36,306 nt of DNA, taken from Glomus cerebriforme (lineage: Eukaryota > Glomeromycota > Glomeromycetes > Glomerales > Glomeraceae). Both the position numbers and the translations under genes were made by a program. Of the stretch, positions 21,130 through 30,204 are shown piece after piece. Position 1 is the first letter of the stretch, and each line of letters begins with the position of its first letter. The notes below the pieces were generated by a model. That model was not told the origin of the DNA, did no database searches, and saw only the letters and a list, made by a program, of their open reading frames with translations. Location of the stretch: contig QKYT01000393.1 of assembly GCA_003550305.1 (NCBI GenBank), positions 73,206-109,511 of the forward strand, written 5' to 3'.

Positions 21130-23090
21130 TAGGCTACCCTCTTAATTACGAGCCCATGTAATATTGACACCTATACAAATATAGACATGCCAAATTTGGA
21201 GAATGTGAAGATTTAATGAATTTCAAATTTGGATTCCTGCAACCAAAGCTTTATAACTCAGTCAATATACAGATGATGAAAGCAAAAGAATTCACAACAG
21301 GGGATAGATGGTCCAACCTTTATAGACTGGAACTTCATCAGGAATTGAAAAAGTTAACAACGGAGGAAAGGTGTTTGAAGTGTTAGAGAAACCATTAAAA
21401 GTTTATCAAAAGGAGTGGAGCAAGTAAGGAGTTTGCTCAGCTTCAATTAAACAGTAAAAAACTAGAATAATAATACCTCTTCTAAGCAATTAAACCCTAC
21501 TCTCATATAGATTTCACCTGTAATAATTATGAAAAGGAAACTTTACCATTTTTTAGTTATATTTCTTTACTAATGGTTATTGCTCCTTTATCAACAAATA
21601 CTGTGGAAATTTTTTTTTTTTTTGATGGAAAGAAGAAATAGGATTGGTTATAAGATGGAAATGATCAAACAAATTGGTTTGGCAAAAAGAACAAAAAATG
21701 AATCTAGAAATTAATAATGATGTAGAGAAATAAAATTAGAATAATTAAAAAGTAAACAAAGTTTGTTGTGTAAAGATTATTGGATGGAAAAATTGATGGC
21801 TAAACAAATAATATAGAAACAAAACATCATATGAAGAACTGGGTGATAAATGACATTAACTGAAAGAAATGGGTATAACAATAAAATTACAATTGAACAA
21901 ATATATATGTAATAATCTAGAATAAATAATTATTAGTAAAAATTATTAAAATGCTAAATTAATGAAACAAGTAAACAGGATCAATAAAATTGTTCAAAAC
22001 AAAACAAACTTCAAAAATATCAATGTTATATTATCACAAATTTCTAAAATAAAAAAAAATTTTATTTTATTGTTTTTTTTTTATTAAATATAGTAAATAA
22101 ATATTTTTTCGCAATTATTAATTGTTCATTTGATTATTTTAAAAATTAAAAATTAAAATTAAAAATAAAAATAAAAATCTAGTTTAATTTAAAAATGTCT
22201 CTAATCTATTCTATCTTAACAAATCTAAATTAATTTTACTAATTGCTATCAATTGTTTATTTTTTATCCGATTCTATTAACAATCTCCAACATTGTTTAA
22301 TATATAATTTTGTTATAATTTTTTCCCGTTTTCTAATTTTCCCTCTTGCATTCCTTCATTATCCTTTTCTAATTTACTTTATTATTTCTTTCTATTTCTA
22401 ACTTATCACACCTTTTTTTCATATGTTTCAATTAACATAATAGAACTTAACTTCATTATTTTCGCTGTTCCTCTTCTCCAAATTCTCTGGGTATTTTTTT
22501 TATTCAATTTATTGCATTCATTATTTTCTCAATAATTCTCACTTTTTCCACGCTTCATAAGTAATCTCCAATAGTTTGACATTTCCTTATTTTCTATCGT
22601 AAAATTTCTTCATTTATATACTTTTTCCTAAACTGTTTTTGTTCTTTCCATTTTTTCCTGTGCATTCCTGTTTTAGCTTCCTCATTCCTTCTCATTTTCA
22701 TTTTCAATGATCTCTTTAATCTTCATAAATTCTTTAATCACCCATTTATCTAATTTTAGTTGTCATTGTACAGATTATATATTTATAATTCTTGGATTCT
22801 TTCTTTACTGTTCAAAAGGTCTAATATGCCACTGCATCTTTTTTTTCTGCTTTGTATATTTTGTTTCCCCATTTTCCGTTAATAAAATTGTTTCTTTCTC
22901 ATCAGTTTGTTTTGTTAAATCCGATAATATCTTAATTATCTTCTTTTTAGGAAAGCAGGTTTCAAGTTTCAATCAAGTATTTTACAGCTATTCTCAACTA
23001 GTAATAGACTTCTTACTAACAGATGGTATCTTTAGAATTACTGTATTTTTTGAAATTGTGAAATAAGTGAAGAGGGAATTCTAATCTAAA

Positions 23091-23290
23091 CCAACCAGCC
23101 AGTTAGGAGATACTCAACTATCTGACCGGCTTTCCTTGCCTGATATGAGGAAGATATCATATACAGTATAAGGAAGTTAAGAGGGAGTTTAAAGGAGAAA
23201 AAAAACCAACCAGTCAGTTAGGAGGTACTCAACTATCTGACCGGCTGATCTCATATACAGTATAAGGAAGATAAGGGGAGTTTAGAAGGG
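23091..23290 (+). repeat. doubled ~100-bp unit, plus orientation
   Basis: Copies lie at about 23091-23194 and 23206-23290. Both have ACCAGCCAGTTAGGAGATAC-like starts, ACTCAACTATCTGACCGGC and CATATACAGTATAAGGAAG. The second copy lacks the CCTTGCCTGATATGAGGAAG hairpin block. Confidence 0.75.
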
Positions 23291-23729
23291 GTAGATGGAG
23301 TAGTTTTTAAAAGGATTATCGAGAGAAAATAAAATTGTGATAATAATATAATTAAAGATACCATATGAAAATGTGAAAATTAATATGGAATATTGAAAAA
23401 TAGGTGTTATTTATATATTCAAAAAACAATAAGAATGTACAATGAGTCAAAACTAATAATGATACAATAATAAATTAAACATGATGAGTCGTATCATGCA
23501 AATTTCTATATTTGGGAAATTATGCAGAATTAATAATGATTTATTACATGATTTTTTCATTTGTTCACATGCACCACATGCCATAACTATAACATGTTCG
23601 ATTTAGTCTCTTTTAAATATTCATTGCCGATATTATAGCGAAAAAAAATTTATTTCATTCTTTGAAAATAATTAATTATTCTATTATGATCATTTTTAAT
23701 AAAGAAATTATGAAAATCTTTATAAAACT

Positions 23730-25012
23730 AAAGAAGGAACAAAATATAAAAGAATTTCATGCTCATTCCTTAATATTAAAAACAATCTAATTTTTTTAAA
23801 AGGGCTTTTATGGAAGATATTGAAAAAAAGAATGGTTATTTCATTTTAAATTCAAGAAATTCATCTGAAATGTTCGAAATTCTTTTAAGGTATGAATATT
23901 TTTTCTTTTTAAAAAAAAGTTAACCTCACATTCTCTTCATATATAAAATAAAGTTATATGTACTGTAGAAATGTTGATTTAATGGAATTACAATCTCATG
24001 AGATATTAAATCTCATTATAATCAGACGAACTTAAATTTCAAGATTTGGTTGAATATATGTTCAAGAAATTTTGATTGGAGACAATCATCGCGATTTTAT
24101 TATTAAAAATATTCTTGAAATTATTGATTTAGTTTATCAAAAAGAATCCTTTGACAAGTTATGGAATTTTTGCCTTCAACAAATTTGCCTAATTCTGATT
24201 ACTTATTTAAATAAACTAAATTTCTTAGCTTTAATCCATCTATTTTAGAAATAATATTAAAAAGAGATGATTCTTGTGTTACTGTATTAATGAAATTATT
24301 ATTTGGGAAAATTTATTAAAATGGGTATGTGGTCAGAATCCTGCTATTCAACAAGATATTAACAAATGGAACAAATATGGAAGATTAAGTAGATTTATAC
24401 AATTAATTAGGTTTTATCACACACAGTATTTTCAGAGAACTTTCATTTAAAGTATCTCCTTTTAAAGAAATATTACCAAATAATTTGATTAATAATATTA
24501 TGTATAATATGGCACCAAATATTGATATACAACCTAAATGTTCTCCTATTTATGTTTGGGATAATTCTGCACGTGGATCAACACATTATTGTGGATAATG
24601 GAAAGTTGTACGTGCAAAAAAAGTTTATACACATCAAAGTGTTAGAGCTAAATGATATTGGAAAATAAAAGTATTTTTGAATGGGATGTCATTATTGAGA
24701 AAACATGTGATTGTATCAGAAAATTTTGATTATGAATTCCCTGCAAGACATCAATGATCAACCTACTGGATGGGTATTAAGTTCTAATGGTTTTATTGTA
24801 ATTCTGGTATGAAAAAGGTTCGTTATATTCCTTCATTCAAAAAAGATGGAGTGAAAATTACTGTTCATTTAGATATGAATAAAAGAACCTGTGTTTTTAC
24901 AGTCAATGTATAAAGTATCCGGAAGTATCAGAATGGAATAATTTACCATCAAAACTTTATCTGGTAGTGTAACATTGTGTCATCCTGGTCGATTTCGAAT
25001 TCAGTCTTATTA
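23730..25012 (+). pseudogene. BTB-BACK-SPRY-like protein pseudogene
   Basis: Recognisable pieces follow in order but in changing frames with many stops. BTB core: NIKEFHAHSLILK (about 23740-23785) and SSEMFEILLR before a GTATGA donor (23890). BACK-type: VDLMELQSHEILNLI; DFIIKNILEIIDLVYQKESF then DKLWNFCLQQIC (24093-24190); PSILEIILKRDD; IIIWENLLKWVCGQNPAIQQ. A linker NMAPNIDIQP is followed by VWDNSARGSTHYC (24560). A SPRY-like end has VVRAKKVYTHQSVRAK, VSENFDYEF and KITVHLDMNKRTCVFTVN (24855-24910). BTB-BACK proteins of this kind, which act as substrate adaptors for cullin ubiquitin ligases, are a large family in these fungi. Calling the last domain SPRY is less certain than BTB-BACK. This copy cannot encode a full protein. 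Confidence 0.75.
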
Positions 25013-25585
25013 AAAAATTTTAACCATAAGGCTTTACCGATTAAAATTATGCTTAGCGTAATAAAAATAAGATATGGGATAGGGACCCTTTAATTACTGA
25101 TATAGTTTTTAATACTATCTTGATCGAAAAAAAATCAAACTATATTGAGTTGTTTAGCAAATAGAACTCTACAAGGATTCCATTTGAGACTTTATCAAAT
25201 TTTATTAAGAATTTAAATGGATTTATTAATCCGTTAATCAGAGTTTTTTCTTAAGAACATCCACGATGATTTTTTTATTTAATTATAAGTCCCATTTATG
25301 GGTTAGGATTATAGTTATTTCTTAAATTTATAATAATGATAACTGATAATTTTCTAGTTATATCAACATTTACTGATTTCTTTTGAATTTCTAAAGGCAA
25401 TATTGAACTCCTTTTTCTTTTTGTTTATTGTCACTTCTTTATATTCAGCCATTTCTAATTCCCTCCATTTATTGTTAATATTGGATCAAATCTATATATC
25501 TTCCCAATAAGTTATTAAGTAATTACCTATCTGATACGTTAGGACTACTTGAATTATTTAATAATGCGTACTCGCTAGTTGCAGG
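25013..25585. other. intergenic DNA between pseudogene and Hsp70 gene
   Basis: No feature is seen beyond the 3' flanks of the two converging genes. Confidence 0.5.
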
Positions 25586-27689
25586 TTATGGAGCACCGCC
25601 TGTGCCGTAAAGCCTCATAATTATTGGATTGGCAATATTTTCTAAAAATTTTTGTTTATATTCGTATTCAACCTTTTCTGCTTCTTGGTTATCGTCAAGC
25701 CACGTAATTGATTCTTGTATTGCATCATTAAGTTTATTCTTCATATTATCGATATACTAATTAAAGTTTATGTTATTAAGCTCGATCCAATAAAAAAGAC
25801 TTTAACAGTAAACTGAGAAACATACTTGAACCACGTCACGTAAGTTTAATGCATAGCTTTCCAGGCCATTTCGTGCTTGTATTTTTTGTGCAATTTTTTC
25901 TCTGTCTACACGATATTTTTCAGCTTCGGCAACTGTTAACAAACAATTTATGTTATAATAATATTATCATTAAAATGTAAATATTGAAGATTGATTACAT
26001 ACTCATGCATTCGATTTCTTCTTTCGATAAACGCCCTTTATCATTAGTTACGGTGATTTTGTTTGACCTGCCAGTTGTTTTATCAACTGCAGAAACCTAA
26101 TATATTGTTCAAAAACGTAAAAATTTATTATATAAAAGATTATACATTCTTAGATAAATACATACATTTAATAATTCATTTGCATCAATATCAAAGGTGA
26201 CTTCAATTTGTGGAACATTTTTTGGTGCTGGAGGAATTCCAGTCAGTTCAAATCTTCCGAGCAAGTTGTTATCTCTTGTTCGGGTATGTTCACCTTCATA
26301 TATACTAATTGATATATCAGATTGATCATCAAAATTTGTAGAAAAAATTTCAGACTTTTTTGTAGGTATCGTGGTGTTACGTTTAATTAATGGCATCATA
26401 ACACCATCAGCTGTCTCAATACCAAGAGATAAAGACACGACATCAAGTAATAAAAAATCTTGAAACTTTTTAGGAATATCCCCAGAACAAATAGCAGCTT
26501 GTACAGCAGCTCCATAAGCAGCGGTTTCATCGGGATTCATAGATTTGTTGAGTTCTTTTCCATCGAAGAATTCAGATATTATTCTTTGAATCTTGGGAAT
26601 ACGTGTCGAACCACCGACCAAAACAATTTCGTAAATTTGACTTTTATCGATTTTAGAATCTTGAAGTACTTTCTCAATTAGTTCAATTGGTCGGAATAAA
26701 TCTCGATTCAATTCTTCAAATCTGGCACGTGTCAAAGAGGTATAAAAGTCAATGCCCTCGAAAAGGGATTCTAAACTTGTGTTGATGCTGAAAGTGTACG
26801 TTTTGCACGTTCGCATTGTGTTCTTAAACGATAGAGGGCACGCTTGTTTGAAGTAAGATCTCTTTTAAATCTTCTTTTGAATTCTTGTACGAAATGATTT
26901 ACAAGACAATTATCGAAATCTTCACCACCAAGATGATTGTCACCAGCAACAGCTTTTACTTCGAAAATTCCCTCTTCAATACCTAAAAGAGAGACGTCAC
27001 AGGTACCACCACCCAAGTCAAAGATAAGAACGTTTCGTTCCCCTATGTCTCTTTTGTCCAACTCGTATGCAATAGCCGCTAAAGTTGATCCAGTAATGAT
27101 ACGAAATACATTTAAACCAGCAATCAGACCGGCGTCTTTTATAGCTTGAATTTGAGAACTATTAAAGTAAGCTGGTGCCGTAATTACAATATCTTTAACT
27201 AGTGTTCCGAGGAAGGCTTCTGCGGTTTCTTTCATTTTTGTAAGTATCATCGATGTAATTTCTTCAGGTGTGAAATCTTTCTTTTCACCTTTGTATTCGA
27301 CATTGATATATGGTTTTCCATTCTTATCGATGACTTTGAATGGCCAATGCTATTAATAATGATATTTGTATTGGAAAAAAACTCTCCATTCATCACAAAT
27401 TCAAGATTTTTACGATTATTAAAAGTTAAAAATATACCTTCATATCAGATTGAACATCCTGGTCATTGAAATTACGACCAATTAAACGATGAACGTCAAA
27501 AACGGTATTATGAGGATTTATAGAAGCTTGATTTTTAGCAGCATCACCAATAAGAATCTCTTCATGAGTGAAAGCGACATATGATGGTGTTGTACGATTA
27601 CCCTGGTCGTTGGCAATAATTTCAACTCTGTCATTATTCCAAACGCCGACACAGGAGTATGTTGTCCCCAAATCAATACCGACTACCAT
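25586..27689 (-). pseudogene. diverged Hsp70 (Ssa/Hsc70-like) gene with internal frameshift
   Basis: Exons are 27689-27438, 27349-26166, 26096-26003, 25932-25826 and 25756-25586, with introns of 88, 69, 70 and 69 nt, all GT-AG and phase-consistent. The nucleotide-binding domain starts [17 protein letters not shown]. The substrate-binding domain and lid follow to [16 protein letters not shown] and a stop. After RTLSASTQ (residues 267-275) the frame breaks at the TAG 26771-26773 and resumes at [11 protein letters not shown]. About 10 nt appear to be missing compared with a normal Hsp70. The near-invariant stretch NEPTAAAIAYGLD reads [13 protein letters not shown] (169-181), and GGGTF is GGGTC (197-201). 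The usual Gly-rich, EEVD-ending tail of cytosolic Hsp70 is absent. Substitutions at such residues plus the frameshift suggest a decaying or specialised paralogue. Every splice site is intact, so a recent event or a sequence error remains possible. Confidence 0.85.
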
Positions 27690-27716
27690 TTAATAATTAT
27701 TATTTGATAAATATCG

Positions 27717-27722
27717 TTTATA
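27717..27722 (-). promoter_or_regulatory. TATA-like box upstream of the Hsp70 gene
   Basis: TATAAA on the minus strand, about 28 nt before the ATG. That is close for a core promoter, and no heat-shock element array (NTTCNNGAAN) was recognised upstream. Confidence 0.25.
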
Positions 27723-27925
27723 AGAAAAGGAAAAAACAATAAAAAACTTCTTATTTAGGAATGTATGCATACCAGCTTTATTTTCCATTAGGATATTAAG
27801 GTTAAGGTCTTCTTTTTGTTAAATAAATAAAAGAAAGAAAATGGTTATTAGTTAATCGTTACTTTTATAGGAAATTTTTCAGCAATACTGTATATTGTAA
27901 TTTATTGTACATCCAATTTAGTATA

Positions 27926-28005
27926 AATTGCATTCTTCTGAAATGAACACAAAATAATTAGGCTAAATTGGATTTTTCTGAAATGAACACAAATAATCAG
28001 GCTAA
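27926..28005. repeat. tandem duplication of a 40-bp unit
   Basis: 27926-27965 and 27966-28005 are adjacent copies sharing AATTG, TTCTGAAATGAACACAAA, TAAT and AGGCTA, with a handful of differences. They lie 240-315 nt upstream of the Hsp70 start. Confidence 0.8.
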
Positions 28006-28154
28006 CTTAATTTCATAATTTAAAAATGTTTTAAAACTTACAATCAAAAAAAAAAAAAAAAAAAAATTCAAAAAATTATAATTGGTTAGAATCTTAGTTT
28101 TATAATTATTTTATACTAAATTTCTAAATTGACAGAAGTGGTACGTGAAATAAT

Positions 28155-28336
28155 TACAGTTAAAACTGGTTATAACGAACCTCTTTATAACGAACTCTGA
28201 TATATCGAATTCAAAAATTTAAATTTTAATAATAGTTCGTTATAAAAGTATAATGGTTCATATAGAAAACGTAGTAATTTATATAATGAACTTTTTCTTT
28301 TATAACGGAACCATCAGTTAGAGAGTGTTGACTGTA
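28155..28336. mobile_element. pogo/Tigger-like miniature element with TA duplication
   Basis: The 178-bp element (28157-28334) begins CAGTTAAAACTGGTTATAAC and ends AGAGAGTGTTGACTG, flanked on both sides by TA. The inverted ends are imperfect (CAGTTAAAACT against CAGTCAACACT). Internal TTATAACGAAC motifs occur twice on one side and partly inverted on the other. CAGT ends, TATAACGAA motifs and a TA target fit pogo-type Tc1/mariner elements. It has no coding capacity, so it is non-autonomous. Confidence 0.65.
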
Positions 28337-30204
28337 CATCCAAGTATATTTATTTATTACTTATTTATCTAATTATTTTTACATATTCGAATTTTTAAAT
28401 TCTTTTGTAATTTGATCAGTTATATAGAACTTGTTGCCTTATCAACTTGAACATACAAAGATACAAAGAATTATGCTGATGTTATGAATTTTTTTCTTGG
28501 ACACATCATTTCATTGAATTATAATGAAGGCATGAGATGTTATTTCCTTTAAGTATGTTGAATTTATTTTAGGTTTAATTACTTTTGAATAATTACTTAG
28601 TTCCTTTAAAGAACTATGTTGTTACTTACTAAAATCCTTCTTTCTAAAAATTGAATCACACAAGTTGTAAACAAGATATGTCAATTATTGGTAAGAAATA
28701 TGCGCTGTTTTTAGTTACTTGAAATGAAACGGTTATAATACTGTTAGATGTGAGTTAAGACCACTTAATGTATTTTTGAGAAAATGATCTTATTGCCTGC
28801 TGTTGGAAGTTCTGAAATATCTTTCCAACTAATGCCCGAATTTCTCATACATAAGTAGGAAGGGTGAACATAGTAACAGTTAGGCAAAATTTTTTGCCAT
28901 ATTCTTCACATATTTTCTATTTTTCCTATTAAAAAAAGTTTTTACATTAATATTGTGAGAGTGTAATAACATACTAATTACATCATCTTTCCATAATTTT
29001 ATTTTCATCTTTTAGATGATCTTAAAAGAGAGGTTTTCAAAAATAAAAAGTTTAAAACATTTTATAATCAGTCGTAAAATTTTTGTATTTAATATCTTAG
29101 TTCATTTATGAATTTACTTCTGAATTTATTTTTTTTTTTCACTATCAGTAGTTGTTATATTATTTATATAAAATCATTTATCACACTTGACGTTATAGGA
29201 TTTTTTTACTAATTTCTCCATGCAAAAAGTTTATAGAGTTTGTTACATATTCTACTTTAGTAAATTGTTAGATATAATGCAGACCAATGCAATAATTCTC
29301 AGATAATGTCTGCGTAATAATGATAGACTGGTACATTGTTAAAGTTTTGTTTTGATGAATAATTGTACTCATTAAGTATCGGTAATTATTATCCTTACAT
29401 GTTGTGTTAAATTGATCCAATGAATTATTTCGGGTTGCCATGTCGATTAAACTCCTCTGTTATTAATACTTGTGGACATAATTTAATTTGTCTTGAAAAA
29501 AACAGAAATACACTTGTAAAATTTCATGAATCGCTATTAGTCTATTACCTTGAAATATCGAAATGAAATGGTGTCAATAATGAATGACTAAACTGGCTTT
29601 TTTTATATCAAAATTCTAAGACAAGAATATGATTTCTCAAGATATGACGAAATATTCATTCCGAATAAACCAAAATATAACATATTTTATCTTAACAAAT
29701 TATCAAAGGCAAGATATCAAATTATGGCTGATTTTACAATTTATATTCCTAGTGATATGATTTTTTCGTAATTAAAAATGAAAATTATTAGTGCAAACTT
29801 ACTTGATGTTTTTACTTGTTTAAACGGGTCAGATTAGCTGTTAAAAGTACTGTGCCTACGGCATAAATTACATAAATCTTTGTCAAAAAAAATTTGGTTT
29901 CGTACCAAGTACATTTCATATTCCCCTGGAGCTTTCAACATAACTTCTATCATAAAATGTACAGAATATTTTCAATTATTTCAACGGATATAAATTATTA
30001 ATAAAATTTCAATTTTGTTTTCTTCAGATTTTTTTTTGTTTCGCCGATATAATTAAGGTTCCACAAAATTCTAAATCTTGATCACAATTATAAATTCCAA
30101 TAATAATTTTACTAATTATAAATGAGAAAAAATAAATGCGTAAAGAACTATGAATTAAATTTTTACAACATTTAATTTTAATAGTCTAAGACATCTTCAA
30201 AGAA
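28337..30204. other. intergenic DNA with one short coding-like stretch
   Basis: Mostly AT-rich and featureless. At about 29600-29770 on the plus strand a stretch of roughly 55 codons stays open and ends MADFTIYIPSDMIFS. Its end resembles the fragment starting at 14050. No gene can be supported. Confidence 0.4.

Larger units (their letters stand above)
20590..23600. repeat. second inverted cluster of the same repeat family
   Basis: The block at 20590-21140 (minus orientation) and that at 22200-23600 (plus orientation) repeat the landmarks of cluster 1. 22250-22310 matches the left arm (TTATCCGAT, TATTA, CAATC, CAACATT), and 23300-23520 matches the reverse of 18110-18395. Here the order is reversed relative to cluster 1: the parts facing outward there face inward here. 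The middle (21140-22200) holds purine-rich decayed sequence including the match to 13450-13850. The 119-codon open stretch at 22707-23066 is the pyrimidine strand of the repeat, not a gene. Confidence 0.6.

Noticed and set aside
22707..23066. 119-codon hydrophobic open frame
   Set aside because: It lies in the second repeat cluster on the pyrimidine strand, with no membrane-protein family features and no partner exons.
26771..26776. GTTTAG as a tiny intron explaining the Hsp70 frame break
   Set aside because: Six bases cannot be an intron. The break is better explained by missing bases or sequence error.
26460..27149. Plus-strand open frames opposite the Hsp70 gene
   Set aside because: Antisense shadows of Hsp70 exon 2.
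27700..28010. Heat-shock elements upstream of Hsp70
   Set aside because: TTCTGAA occurs in the duplicated unit, but the spacing between TTC and GAA is wrong for a heat-shock element.
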